Shown here: positions 1 through 8,284 of the stretch, piece by piece
How the letters are laid out: each line of letters opens with the position of its first letter
Position numbering within the stretch: position 1 is the stretch's first letter
Source of the DNA: Prevotellaceae bacterium UBA1746
GTDB taxonomy: Bacteria; Bacteroidota; Bacteroidia; Bacteroidales; Bacteroidaceae
DNA: 35,078 nucleotides
Direction: 5' to 3'
NCBI GenBank assembly: GCA_905369775.1
Contig: CAJPJR010000018.1
Coordinates: 1 to 35,078 of the forward strand
Position numbers and translations under genes: made by a program
The notes under the pieces: generated by a model
What the model was told of the DNA's origin: nothing
The model's database searches: none
What the model saw: only the letters and a program-made list of their open reading frames with translations

Positions 1-7
1 TGCTTCT

Positions 8-2719
8 TCAGCGTTGCATGAACTTCACCCCGCCTTGCAGATAAATTCTGCCGGAGACGGTCACCTTCACACGGCGACCGCTCAAATCATAGATCGGTGT
101 TTCCTTTTGCGAGGGCGCCATCCATTGTAGTCCCGTCACCTTACCGATGAGGAATTGCAGATTCGGTGCCGTCACCGTGGTGTTGGCCGTGAGATAGGGG
201 CGGAAAGCGCGGAGGTGGCGGCTTTCTTGGCGCACCATCATGCCGTTGTCGAGCGCGAAGGCTGCTTGGTCCTCGGCAAGTGCGGTGGGCAGCGCCACAC
301 CGGTGAGAAAATTCTCGGCCGGCTGCTCGGCAGCCGTCGTTGTCGGCGTGAGGGTGATGGCCGCATTCGGCATGCCGGCGAGGAGAACCGCCGTGCCTGC
401 GGGAATCGTGTTCCCCTCGATCGGCGTCAATCCCACCAGCGCCTTCTCATTGTTGAAGCCATTCACGGCATAGAGCTTGGCATCCTTCACTTCCATAGCT
501 ATGGGAGCGTAGAAGGCCGCGTAGCCCTGTGCGTCGGTCGTGAGTGAAACGGCCTTCACGCGCTGCAGTTGCAAGTGCGCTTTGGTATTGTGCTTCACAT
601 CGTCCTGTGTTCCCTCCACTTGATGCTCTGTGGCCGTCTTGTCGAGGCACAGTGTTGCCGCGTGGTCTTCGCCGGTGGCCAACTGCACGGTGTATTTGTT
701 GTCAGTTGTCGTACCGAATTTCACCGTCGTCGGCGCAGTTGTCGGCGCAGCCAGGCTCACGATGTTGTCATCGGCCTTGTGTTGCAACGTCCAACCCGTA
801 CCGAAGTTCACCAAGTGCGTTCCGTCGTAGAAGAACACCGCATTTTCGTTCGCATCGCCGGTCAAGGTCAGTCGCATGTCGTCGGCATTTTCAGCCTGCG
901 CGCTGACACTCATTGTGCCGTCGTTGGTCTTCATTTGCAAGAAGTCGCCCATTTTCGGCATATTCACGCCGTAGAGACGACCTTCGGCCGCAGCGTGCAA
1001 GAGCATACGGTAGTCGCCCAAATTGGCGTGACCTGCTTTTGCAGCTTCCGCTTCCTTCCGGAGATCCTGATTGTAGCCGGCAGGCACACCGAATGCGTCG
1101 CTTTCCGGCGCTGCTGGCAGCGCTTCAAATCGAGCCCGTGCGGCGGCAGTGAGATCGGCTTCGCTGATGCTTTGTGCCGAAGACACCTCCCAAAGGCTCT
1201 TGCTTCCCTTTCTTTTGGCGAATTTGCCCAACAGGAGTGCAACTTCCTCTCCTGTGGTTTTCTCTACATTGAGGTAATTGTCCGTGCGCGAGCTCTCCAC
1301 GGCACGAATACCTCCGTGGAAGTGGTCTTTCGTCGTCGTTTCAAAGGTGAAGTTCGTACCCACCACACCGGTGCTCAGCGCATATTTGCCTTCTGTGGCC
1401 AAGGTGAGCGGACGCGCCGTGACCGCATGAACCAGCGCAAAGCGATTGTTCTTGGTATCGTAGTTCAAAATGAAAGCCTGTTCGGCACCCGGCTTGTCGA
1501 GATCCTGCGCCACCGGCTCGTATTTCGCGTTGAGTGTCAGGTAGTGTTGGCCGTAATTAGAGTTGTTGACCACAAACACCTTTTTCCCGTTGAGCGCGGC
1601 AATGGAATGGGGCGGTGTCTCATCGCCACCGGATCCACCGGGTTCTTCCGTTCCGCCGGTTCCACCCGTTCCTCCTGAGCCGCCGGATTCTCCGCTACCT
1701 CCGGTTCCGCCTGAACCACCCGTGTCTTCAGATCCACCGGGTTCACCTGAGCCACCCGAACCGAGCGTCCAGTCCGCAAACGAATAGTAGGATTCGATGC
1801 GCTTTTCGATCGCGTCGGGCAGGTTGTGGAAGAAGTTGATGCCCGTGAGTTCCTCGAGTTTTGCGATCGTCACGGCATGTTTCACCATGTCTTCTTTTTT
1901 ACCGGCGCGGCCGTAGTCCTTGTTTTCCAGCCAAAAACCGATACTGCTATATGTTCCGTTCTTGACTTTGAGCAGCGCCATGTAATTGTGGCGAGGCACC
2001 GCCACCTTTTTCCCTTCCAAGGTCAGCACCTTGACAAAATCCTTCGGATCGTTGATGGCACCGCCTTTCACCACGTAGAGCGTGTCGGCAAAACTGTCGT
2101 TGCGGCCGAGCTCTTGCACCAGTCGTTCGAGCGCAATCCAATATTTTTGATTGAACTCCGCCACTTGAGGCGACATGTTGCTCATGTAGAACGTCTGTTT
2201 GTTGGCCTCTAATGAGTACGTGCGGTCGCTCGAGGCCACCATGTGTCCGCGGTCGTAGCCCGTTCCTTGATAAGCATTTCCGGTGAGTCTTTCAGAAGGG
2301 GCGAGCAACGGGTCGAAAGTGAACTTGCCGCTTCGCTTTACGCGAGTGGGGCGCGTTTCCGTGTCGAATCTGAACGCCACCCAGCGCGGATGGTGCCAAT
2401 GTGCGTCGTAGCCGATGGCGAGGTTGATCGTCGAATCTTGTCCATTTTGCGTCGACTTCACGCGGTGCACAAGATAGCGTTCGTCGGCGTCGCCCTTGAG
2501 TTGTGGCATTTCGAGTCGCAGCGCCGCCAAACTGTCGGCTTCGCGGCGCGAGTTGCCGCGCCGCCGTGCCGTGGGTTGCGCCGAAACCGTCGTCAGACTG
2601 TGCACGATGCGGGGGGCGACAGGAAGCGGTTCGAGGGTCTGCCCCTGCGCGGTAGGCATACCGAACGAGAGCGCCATGGCGCAATACAAAGGCGCCGAGA
2701 GGAGAGGTTGAATTTTCAT
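8..2719 (-). CDS. Secreted DNA/RNA non-specific endonuclease with glycine-rich linker and C-terminal sorting-like tail
   Basis: This 903-residue protein is predicted to be exported and to cut DNA and RNA without sequence specificity. A signal peptide covers about residues 1-26. The nuclease domain (about 80-310) carries the family motif D156-R-G-H159, in which the His is the expected general base, followed by the SNMSPQ...N stretch expected to bind the metal. A glycine/serine/proline-rich linker at about 320-366 separates it from a long C-terminal half of beta-rich, lectin-like segments. The final 25 or so residues begin with YDLSGRR, resembling type IX secretion sorting tails. I chose the ATG at 2719, not the longer open frame reaching 2932, because a good -7 box (2815-2822) lies inside that extension and because the signal peptide begins here. 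Family assignment is confident; the secretion route is inference. Confidence 0.9.
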   Translation of the reverse strand: MKIQPLLSAPLYCAMALSFGMPTAQGQTLEPLPVAPRIVHSLTTVSAQPTARRRGNSRREADSLAALRLEMPQLKGDADERYLVHRVKSTQNGQDSTINLAIGYDAHWHHPRWVAFRFDTETRPTRVKRSGKFTFDPLLAPSERLTGNAYQGTGYDRGHMVASSDRTYSLEANKQTFYMSNMSPQVAEFNQKYWIALERLVQELGRNDSFADTLYVVKGGAINDPKDFVKVLTLEGKKVAVPRHNYMALLKVKNGTYSSIGFWLENKDYGRAGKKEDMVKHAVTIAKLEELTGINFFHNLPDAIEKRIESYYSFADWTLGSGGSGEPGGSEDTGGSGGTGGSGESGGSGGTGGTGGTEEPGGSGGDETPPHSIAALNGKKVFVVNNSNYGQHYLTLNAKYEPVAQDLDKPGAEQAFILNYDTKNNRFALVHAVTARPLTLATEGKYALSTGVVGTNFTFETTTKDHFHGGIRAVESSRTDNYLNVEKTTGEEVALLLGKFAKRKGSKSLWEVSSAQSISEADLTAAARARFEALPAAPESDAFGVPAGYNQDLRKEAEAAKAGHANLGDYRMLLHAAAEGRLYGVNMPKMGDFLQMKTNDGTMSVSAQAENADDMRLTLTGDANENAVFFYDGTHLVNFGTGWTLQHKADDNIVSLAAPTTAPTTVKFGTTTDNKYTVQLATGEDHAATLCLDKTATEHQVEGTQDDVKHNTKAHLQLQRVKAVSLTTDAQGYAAFYAPIAMEVKDAKLYAVNGFNNEKALVGLTPIEGNTIPAGTAVLLAGMPNAAITLTPTTTAAEQPAENFLTGVALPTALAEDQAAFALDNGMMVRQESRHLRAFRPYLTANTTVTAPNLQFLIGKVTGLQWMAPSQKETPIYDLSGRRVKVTVSGRIYLQGGVKFMQR

Positions 2720-2814
2720 TCGTAGGGTTGAAATGTGGGCGCGCCGCACCGTCTGCTGCCTATGCGGGGGCAAAATGCAATGTGGACTTGCGCCATAGGG
2801 GGTAAAAGATGTTG

Positions 2815-2822
2815 CAAAAGTA
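2815..2822 (-). promoter_or_regulatory. Bacteroidetes -7 box for the secreted endonuclease
   Basis: On the minus strand this reads TACTTTTG, a perfect match to TAnnTTTG. It lies about 95 bases upstream of the chosen ATG at 2719. No good TTTG -33 element is visible at the expected distance, so only the -7 part is supported. Confidence 0.5.
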
Positions 2823-3010
2823 GCGATTATTTGCCGTAAAGGTGAACGAAACTGCCAGAAATAGCATAGATTCGCGGGCAGAGTCTGTATTCTTCCGGCC
2901 GAAACGCCCAAAATCGCCAGTTGGGCGCGCACCTTCGGTGAAATTCATCGACGGCCGCGCTTTTTTGCTGCGGTCCGCTGTCGTGGAGCGGGACGGAAGT
3001 GCCGCAAAGT

Positions 3011-3115
3011 CGCCGCGAAGCCGAAAATAGAGGGCACTTCCCGTGCAAAGTCCCCCACTTTGCTCGAAAATCACCCCATTTTTCGCGGAAAGCCCCCATG
3101 TTTTTGCGCGAGGTG
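3011..3115 (-). repeat. Degenerate 21-base-period tandem array A
   Basis: Five consecutive 21-base units (3011-3031, 3032-3052, 3053-3073, 3074-3094, 3095-3115) share a pattern. Read on the minus strand the consensus is roughly GnCTTTCCGCGnAAAnnGGGG. The clearest unit is 3074-3094. Weaker matches extend left to about 2995. The array sits in the 528-base gap between the divergent endonuclease and YgjP-type genes. Apart from this array and the two promoters I see nothing else in that gap. A second array of the same consensus, in opposite orientation, lies at 28893-28997. Confidence 0.55.
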
Positions 3116-3176
3116 GCGCACCGGTTCCCGCTGATTGCGCGGTTTCCTGCCGGTGCTGCACGAAAATGGCATCTGG

Positions 3177-3208
3177 TTTGCTGTATCGGGGGGAAAAAAC
3201 TACCTTTG
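3177..3208 (+). promoter_or_regulatory. Bacteroidetes-type promoter for the YgjP-like gene
   Basis: A -33 element TTTG (3177-3180) and a -7 element TACCTTTG (3201-3208) are separated by 20 bases, matching the Bacteroidetes primary sigma consensus. Transcription would start near 3215, about 33 bases before the ATG at 3248. This also argues against the longer upstream start of the same open frame. Confidence 0.7.
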
Positions 3209-3247
3209 CTCTTCCGCGCCCCCGCGGTTCACCTCAAACTCCGAAAG

Positions 3248-3784
3248 ATGCGTTTCAAGATCACCCCCGATTTTTCCATTTCCACCGCTTTGTTGCAATT
3301 CCACATTGAGGAAGTGCCCGGTTTGTCCGAGGCGCAATTGCGCAGTGCGCCCGGTGCGGTGAGTTTGCGCCTGCCTCCGGGGTTGAACTACGGCCTGCGT
3401 GAGCGACAAGAGTGGCTCAATCGCTGCGTGGTGGAAGAGTTGCGCCGCCAGTGTCGCCTCGTGCTCGCACCGCGCGTGCAGGCGTGGGCCAAACGCGGAG
3501 GAGTGAGTTTCAACCGACTGACGTTCAAGGACGTGAGTTCGCGATGGGGCTCTTGCTCCTCGCTGCGCAATGTGAATTTCAACGTGTGGTTACTCTTGCT
3601 CGACGAACCTTTGGTGGACTATGTCGTCTGCCACGAGCTGGCTCACCTCACACATCTCAACCACAGTGCGCACTTCTATGCGGAAGTCGATCGCATCATG
3701 GGCATTCCCGGCGAGGCCGTGCGCCGCGATCGGGAGTTGAATCGCGTGTCGCGCTCACTTGCTGCGCTGGGGCGCTATCGTTGA
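3248..3784 (+). CDS. YgjP/DUF45-type zinc metallopeptidase-like protein
   Basis: This 178-residue cytoplasmic protein belongs to the YgjP-like (DUF45) family of putative zinc metallopeptidases related to SprT/WLM proteins. The zinc-binding HELAH motif is at residues 129-133, followed by HLNHSAHFY, which supplies the third His ligand. The preceding FKDVSSRWGSCSS segment is also typical of the family. The length is somewhat short for the family (often about 230) but includes the conserved core. I chose the ATG at 3248 because a consensus promoter ends 40 bases upstream. The gene is followed 75 bases later by the SUI1-like gene on the same strand, and the two may be co-transcribed. The substrate is unknown. 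Confidence 0.85.
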   Translation: MRFKITPDFSISTALLQFHIEEVPGLSEAQLRSAPGAVSLRLPPGLNYGLRERQEWLNRCVVEELRRQCRLVLAPRVQAWAKRGGVSFNRLTFKDVSSRWGSCSSLRNVNFNVWLLLLDEPLVDYVVCHELAHLTHLNHSAHFYAEVDRIMGIPGEAVRRDRELNRVSRSLAALGRYR

Positions 3785-3859
3785 GCCGCTGAGCACCGGG
3801 CCGGCGCACACCACTCCCTTATTTTTCGAATCCACAACACAACAACAGCATTTCTCTCG

Positions 3860-4195
3860 ATGATGAACGACTGGAAAGACCGTCTCGGCGTGGTGTATAG
3901 CACCGCTGCCGATTTTGACTACCGCACTGCGGAAAGCGAAGAAGCCGAAACCCTCGCGCCCGCTGCGCAGCAATTGCGCGTGCGCATCGAAAAAAAAGGT
4001 CGCGGTGGGAAGACCGCGACCCTTGTTTCGGGATTTGTGGGCACAAGTGCCGATTTGGCCGATCTCGGCCGCACACTGAAATCAAAATGTGGCGTGGGCG
4101 GCAGCGTGAAAGACGGCGAGATCTTGGTGCAAGGCGATTTTCGCGAACGCGTCGTCAGCTTGTTGCGCTCGCTGGGCTACACCGGCACGAAATGA
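3860..4195 (+). CDS. SUI1/eIF1-like translation initiation factor family protein (YciH type)
   Basis: This 111-residue protein has the SUI1 fold signature in its C-terminal two thirds: a basic KKGRGGKTATLVSGF strand-loop, then a GRTLKSKCGVGGS segment and an ILVQGDFRERV strand, as in eIF1 and bacterial YciH. Eukaryotic eIF1 acts in start-codon selection; YciH-like bacterial proteins are thought to act on initiation at the 30S subunit, but their role is less settled. Two ATGs in a row (3860 and 3863) leave the exact start uncertain by one codon. The gene ends 16 bases before the convergent endonuclease gene, with no obvious terminator hairpin between them. Confidence 0.85.
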   Translation: MMNDWKDRLGVVYSTAADFDYRTAESEEAETLAPAAQQLRVRIEKKGRGGKTATLVSGFVGTSADLADLGRTLKSKCGVGGSVKDGEILVQGDFRERVVSLLRSLGYTGTK

Positions 4196-4211
4196 ACGCA
4201 CACTGCGCCCC

Positions 4212-5003
4212 CTATCGCCAAGCCCGTAGATTGTAGTCGGCTTCGACGCGCTTTTCGAGGGCGTCGTTGAGCTGAGGGAAGAAGTCCATGCCCGTGAGTC
4301 GCTCCACTTGGTCCACGCTCATGGCCGCCTCGTCCATCGTTTGTCGACTGTCGCGGTTCGAATAGTAGAAACCGATGGCTTTCTCCCCGCCGCGGCGGGT
4401 GGAAAGCACCACTTTGAAGAAGCCGTTGGGCACTTGTATGCGCAGGTTGCGGCCGATGGTGAGGTGCTTGCGCTGTTTGTCGAAAACGGGGCCGCACACG
4501 ATGTAGACTTTGCCCTCTTGTTGGGCCCACCGGCGGCAAGCCTTTTCGAGTTTGCTCCAGGCACCGCTGTTCAGACTGCGATCTTGCGGACAGATGTTCG
4601 AGAGATAGAAACATTCGCGCTGGGCAACGGGGCTCCACTTCATGTCGGCCGACGGACACATGTGGCCGCGGTCGTAGCCGCTGCCCTTGTAGTCGTAGGT
4701 GGTCACCTGTTGTGCCACCGGCAATTGCGGATCGGGCAGGAACTCTGTGAATCTGCGTTCCGTGCCCTCGGTTTCGGCGGCGGTGAGTTCCCACGCCGAC
4801 CAGTTGGGACAGAGGGTTTGACTGTTGAAGGAGAGGACGTAGCCGGTGTGGCGGACGATGCGCTCCGGCACACCCTTGAGAGGGGCGGGCTGTTCGAGCG
4901 GCGGGCGTGCGGCTGGCTTTGCCGCAGGCGAAAATGCGGTGCCGACTTGCGGCGCTGCGAGGAGAGCCAGCACTGTGAGGCCGGCGAGAAGAGTGTGTTT
5001 CAT
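4212..5003 (-). CDS. Exported DNA/RNA non-specific endonuclease, short form
   Basis: This 263-residue protein has a clear signal peptide (about residues 1-24, a hydrophobic TVLALLAAP stretch) and one endonuclease domain. The catalytic motif is D111-R-G-H114. It is followed by SNICPQ...N for metal binding and a C-terminal LTGMDFFPQLNDALEKR block, which matches LTGINFFHNLPDAIEKR of the larger paralogue at 8-2719. Unlike that paralogue it has no linker, lectin-like region or sorting-like tail, so it is likely periplasmic or released by another route. It is divergent from the YitT-type gene and convergent with the SUI1-like gene. Nuclease function is well supported; the biological substrate is not. 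Confidence 0.92.
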   Translation of the reverse strand: MKHTLLAGLTVLALLAAPQVGTAFSPAAKPAARPPLEQPAPLKGVPERIVRHTGYVLSFNSQTLCPNWSAWELTAAETEGTERRFTEFLPDPQLPVAQQVTTYDYKGSGYDRGHMCPSADMKWSPVAQRECFYLSNICPQDRSLNSGAWSKLEKACRRWAQQEGKVYIVCGPVFDKQRKHLTIGRNLRIQVPNGFFKVVLSTRRGGEKAIGFYYSNRDSRQTMDEAAMSVDQVERLTGMDFFPQLNDALEKRVEADYNLRAWR

Positions 5004-5074
5004 CGGGTTGAATTGGTTCGTGCCGACGAATTTACGAAAACTCCCCGTTGTTGCCTAAATTGACGCGGCAAAAC

Positions 5075-5105
5075 TTTGCCGATCGGCATGAAACTTTTAC
5101 TTTTG
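5075..5105 (+). promoter_or_regulatory. Bacteroidetes-type promoter for the YitT-like gene
   Basis: TTTG at 5075-5078 and TACTTTTG at 5098-5105 are spaced by 19 bases, close to the Bacteroidetes consensus. The ATG follows at 5137. The promoter probably serves the downstream alkyltransferase gene as well, because the two genes are 3 bases apart. Confidence 0.7.
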
Positions 5106-5136
5106 CGGCCGATTCCCTAACAAAGACAGCTTACCC

Positions 5137-6144
5137 ATGAATTTTTCGTTCCGTGATCTACTGCGTGAGGCCACGCAGCCTGCCACGCTTCGCTCCATCC
5201 CGTTTATTCTCTTCGGGTGTCTCGTGGCGGCGGTGGCTTTAGTCTATTTCATCAACCCTTATGGCATCGTGCCGGGTGGGGCTTTCGGCGCCAGCATTGT
5301 GATTCATGCCATTTTCCCCTCGATGGCCATCGGCACCTTGGGGCTGATGATCCAAATCCCGCTGATGCTCATCTCGATGGTGGTGCTCGGCGGGCGTTTG
5401 GGGGTGCGCACCATCGTGGCGGCGGTGGCTCTCCCGCTGATGGTCAATTTGCTCACCGAATTGAGCTATCCCGCCGGCGAAGCCATGCGCACACTCGATC
5501 CCACTCAGCTGCTCGGCGGGCATTTAGACCTGACCCACGATTTGATTGTGAGCAGCTTGATCGGCGGTGTACTGTTGGGCATCGGTACCGGCTTGGTGAT
5601 TCGTCAGCAGGCTTCGAGCGGAGGCAGTGACATCGTGGCGATGATTCTCAACAAGTACACCGGCATCCCGTTTTCCTATTGCATGATGCTCGTCGACGGC
5701 TCGATTGTGTTGGCGGGTCTGCTGGTGATCGGCATGGGCGTGGGACTAAATGTGGGCAGCGCGGAGCCTCGCTCGTGGATGCTCTCGTTCTATTCGCTCA
5801 TCACGATGTTTGCCATCGCCCGCTCCATCGGGGTGGTGGTGAGCGGCACGACCGATGCGAAATTGGTGCACATCATTTGCACGCCCGAGGAGGGCAGTGT
5901 GTTGCGCAACTGGATTCTCAACACGCTCGACCGCACGGCCACGCGCTCACCGTCCTATGGCTTGTACAGCGAACAGGAGAAGGAGATCTTGCTCCTCGTG
6001 GTGCGCCAGAAAGAATTGCCCGCCATCACGGCCGGCGTCAAGGAGTTGGCGCCCGATTGCTTCGTGGTGGTGACCGATGCCTACGATGCTTACGGTTATC
6101 GCTGGAAGGCACTCCCCGATGCGGGGACGGTGCAAATCCGTTGA
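5137..6144 (+). CDS. YitT family membrane protein (DUF161 plus DUF2179)
   Basis: This 335-residue integral membrane protein has several hydrophobic segments in its first 240 residues, including a FILFGCLVAAVALVYFI segment near the N-terminus. Family landmarks NPYGIVPGG, the GIGTGLVIRQQASSGGSD block and NKYTGIPFSY are present. A soluble C-terminal domain of about 85 residues (LDRTATRSPSYGLYSEQEKE onward) matches DUF2179. The function of the family is unknown; a transport or sensing role is only a guess. It is preceded by a consensus promoter and followed after 3 bases by the alkyltransferase gene, so the two are very likely one transcript. Full length for the family. Confidence 0.88.
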   Translation: MNFSFRDLLREATQPATLRSIPFILFGCLVAAVALVYFINPYGIVPGGAFGASIVIHAIFPSMAIGTLGLMIQIPLMLISMVVLGGRLGVRTIVAAVALPLMVNLLTELSYPAGEAMRTLDPTQLLGGHLDLTHDLIVSSLIGGVLLGIGTGLVIRQQASSGGSDIVAMILNKYTGIPFSYCMMLVDGSIVLAGLLVIGMGVGLNVGSAEPRSWMLSFYSLITMFAIARSIGVVVSGTTDAKLVHIICTPEEGSVLRNWILNTLDRTATRSPSYGLYSEQEKEILLLVVRQKELPAITAGVKELAPDCFVVVTDAYDAYGYRWKALPDAGTVQIR

Positions 6145-6147
6145 GCC

Positions 6148-6765
6148 ATGAAAAGCTGCGGATCACTGTTGACCCCACTTTATCGCTTGCCCTCCCCGCT
6201 CGGCCCTTTGCTCTTGGCCGGACGGGGAGGGTGGCTTTCGGGGCTATGGTTCGAGGGTGAACGCCATTGCCCCACGTCGCACCAAGCGGAAGCCCGGCCG
6301 CAATGCCTTGCCTTGGAATGGGACGGGGCGCATGCGGCGGTTGCGAATCTGCCTCCCTTTGTCGAGACCACGCTGCAGTGGTTGCGCGCTTACTTCTCGG
6401 GACTTTTGCCATTGCCGCCCCTGCCTGATCTCGATTTGCGCGGCACCCCATTTCAATTGGCCGTGTGGCGCGAGTTGCTCGATGTGCCTTTTGCCACGAC
6501 CTTGTCTTATGGTGACTTGGCGCTCCGCGTGGGCCACCGATGGCCGCGCCCTTCGGTAGGTGTGCGCGCCGTGGCAGGCGCCGTGGGACGCAACCCCGTT
6601 TCGATTCTTGTGCCGTGTCACCGGATTGTGGGCGCGCGCGGTGCGCTCGGGGGCTATGCCGGCGGAGTGGAGCGCAAGGTGGCGCTGTTGGCACACGAGG
6701 GAAAGTGGAGCGACGGCCGCGGCGTGGCGAACAGTGACTGGTTTTTTGGCGACCCTCCGCAATAG
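6148..6765 (+). CDS. ogt: Methylated-DNA--[protein]-cysteine S-methyltransferase
   Basis: This 205-residue protein repairs O6-alkylguanine by transferring the alkyl group irreversibly to its own cysteine. The active-site motif PCHR has its acceptor at Cys157, followed by the conserved GALGGYAGGVERK block. The upstream GVRAVAGAVGRNP segment corresponds to the DNA-binding helix, which includes the Arg that flips the base. The N-terminal half is the usual variable Ada/Ogt-like domain. Start and stop place it 3 bases after the YitT-like gene, so it probably depends on that promoter. A strong hairpin terminator lies about 90 bases downstream. The Ogt name is by family; a methyltransferase close to the Ada C-terminal domain is the same activity. 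Confidence 0.92.
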   Translation: MKSCGSLLTPLYRLPSPLGPLLLAGRGGWLSGLWFEGERHCPTSHQAEARPQCLALEWDGAHAAVANLPPFVETTLQWLRAYFSGLLPLPPLPDLDLRGTPFQLAVWRELLDVPFATTLSYGDLALRVGHRWPRPSVGVRAVAGAVGRNPVSILVPCHRIVGARGALGGYAGGVERKVALLAHEGKWSDGRGVANSDWFFGDPPQ

Positions 6766-6856
6766 GCGCCGCGGCGTGCCGGCAGCCGGATTCTGCTGCG
6801 GCGACTGTGCACGAAAAAGCAGATGTTCGCTCTCCACCCCGGCGCCCGGACACAAA

Positions 6857-6892
6857 AAATCCCCTCGCGATCTTTCGATCGTGAGGGGATTT
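6857..6892. terminator. Bidirectional intrinsic terminator between ogt and gdhA
   Basis: Two 16-base arms (6857-6872 and 6877-6892), paired throughout except for one G-T wobble, surround a 4-base loop. A-rich and T-rich flanks lie on both sides. Its position between two convergent genes suits termination from both directions. Confidence 0.85.
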
Positions 6893-6946
6893 GTTTTCCA
6901 CTTGGGGGCGCGGCGACGTTTACTCCGCCGCTGCCGTGCGAGGGCT

Positions 6947-8284
6947 TCAAACGACGCCTTGCGCCATCATGGCTTTGGCCACTTTCATGAAGCCGGCCAC
7001 GTTGGCACCGCGCACGTAGTTCACATAGCCGTCGGCATCTGTGCCGTGTTCCACGCACTGGCGATGAATGCCGTGCATGATTTGGTGCAAACGCTTGTCG
7101 ACATCTTCTGCCGACCAGCTGAGGTGGAGCGCATTCTGGCTCATTTCGAGACCGGAAGTGGCCACGCCGCCGGCGTTGACGGCCTTGCCCGGTGCGAAAA
7201 GCATCTTGTGCTCGATGAATTTGTCGATGGCTTCGGGGGTGCATCCCATGTTGGAGATCTCACCAACGCAGAGCACGCCGTTGTCGATGAGGTGTTGTGC
7301 GTCGTCGCCGTCGAGTTCGTTTTGCGTGGCGCAGGGCAAGGCCACGTCGACCTTGACTTCCCACGGACGTTTGCCCTCGAAGAATTGAGCACCGGGGAAT
7401 TCCTCAGCATAGGGGGCCACGATGTCATTGCCGGAGGCACGCAATTCGAGCATATAGTCGATTTTCTCTCCGCTGATGCCTTCGGGGTCGTAAATGTAGC
7501 CGTCGGGACCACTGATGGTGACGACTTTGGCGCCGAGTTGCGTGGCTTTTGTCGCTGCACCCCAGGCCACATTGCCGAAACCGGAGATGGCGACGGTCTT
7601 TCCTTTGATGTCGTGGCCTGCACGTTCGAGCATTTCACGCACAAAGTAGAGGCCGCCGAAGCCGGTTGCCTCGGGGCGGATGAGACTGCCGCCGAATTCG
7701 AGGTTCTTGCCGGTGAGCACGCCGGAGAAATCGCGCGTGAGGCGCTTGTACTGTCCGAAGAGATAACCGATTTCGCGGGCACCTACGCCAATATCGCCGG
7801 CGGGGACGTCGACTTCGGGACCGATGTGACGATAGAGTTCGGTCATGAACGACTGGCAGAAGCGCATGATCTCAGCGTCGCTCTTGCCGCGCGGCGAGAA
7901 GTCGGAACCGCCTTTGCCGCCGCCCATGGGAAGCGTGGTGAGCGCGTTCTTGAAGGTTTGTTCGAAGCCGAGAAATTTCAGAATGCTGAGGTTCACCGAC
8001 GCGTGGAAGCGGAGTCCGCCCTTGTAAGGACCGATGGCGGAGTTGAATTGCACGCGGTAGCCGATGTTGACCTGCACTTTGCCTTTGTCATCGACCCAGG
8101 GCACGCGGAAAGTGATGATGCGTTCGGGTTCAACCAGGCGTTCGAGCAGAGAAGCGCGCTCCCATTCGGGGTGTTGATCGTAGATGTCAGCGATGCTGAG
8201 GAGCACTTCGTGAACGGCTTGGAGATACTCTTTCTCACCGGGGTGGCGAGCTTCGAGTTGCTGCATGAAAAGTTCGATATTCAT
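6947..8284 (-). CDS. gdhA: NADP-type glutamate dehydrogenase
   Basis: This 445-residue enzyme interconverts glutamate and 2-oxoglutarate plus ammonia and is a main route of nitrogen assimilation in Bacteroidales. Landmarks are GPYKGGLRFH, the PMGGGKGGSDF active-site block with Lys124, the PAGDIGVGAREIGYL segment and a dinucleotide-binding GFGNVAWGAA motif. The length matches the hexameric small-subunit family (about 445-450). I chose the ATG at 8284 because it gives the family-typical N-terminus; an in-frame ATG at 8329 would add 15 unlikely residues. It lies 198 bases downstream of serS on the same strand, with no clear promoter motif visible. Cofactor specificity for NADP is inferred from family resemblance. 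Confidence 0.95.
   Translation of the reverse strand: MNIELFMQQLEARHPGEKEYLQAVHEVLLSIADIYDQHPEWERASLLERLVEPERIITFRVPWVDDKGKVQVNIGYRVQFNSAIGPYKGGLRFHASVNLSILKFLGFEQTFKNALTTLPMGGGKGGSDFSPRGKSDAEIMRFCQSFMTELYRHIGPEVDVPAGDIGVGAREIGYLFGQYKRLTRDFSGVLTGKNLEFGGSLIRPEATGFGGLYFVREMLERAGHDIKGKTVAISGFGNVAWGAATKATQLGAKVVTISGPDGYIYDPEGISGEKIDYMLELRASGNDIVAPYAEEFPGAQFFEGKRPWEVKVDVALPCATQNELDGDDAQHLIDNGVLCVGEISNMGCTPEAIDKFIEHKMLFAPGKAVNAGGVATSGLEMSQNALHLSWSAEDVDKRLHQIMHGIHRQCVEHGTDADGYVNYVRGANVAGFMKVAKAMMAQGVV

Noticed and set aside
569..1678. A 369-codon plus-strand open frame
   Set aside because: It is antisense to the endonuclease gene and has no recognisable domain.
2760..3161. Minus-strand open frames of 90-133 codons across array A
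   Set aside because: The heptads arise from the 21-base period. The longer frame crosses the nuclease promoter, and neither frame has a plausible start or known family.
5027..5034. TAAATTCG on the minus strand upstream of the short endonuclease, also seen upstream of rho near 16250
   Set aside because: It resembles a -7 box with one mismatch, but there is no -33 element at the right distance in the endonuclease case. The distance to the rho start is about 150 bases, so the support is too weak.
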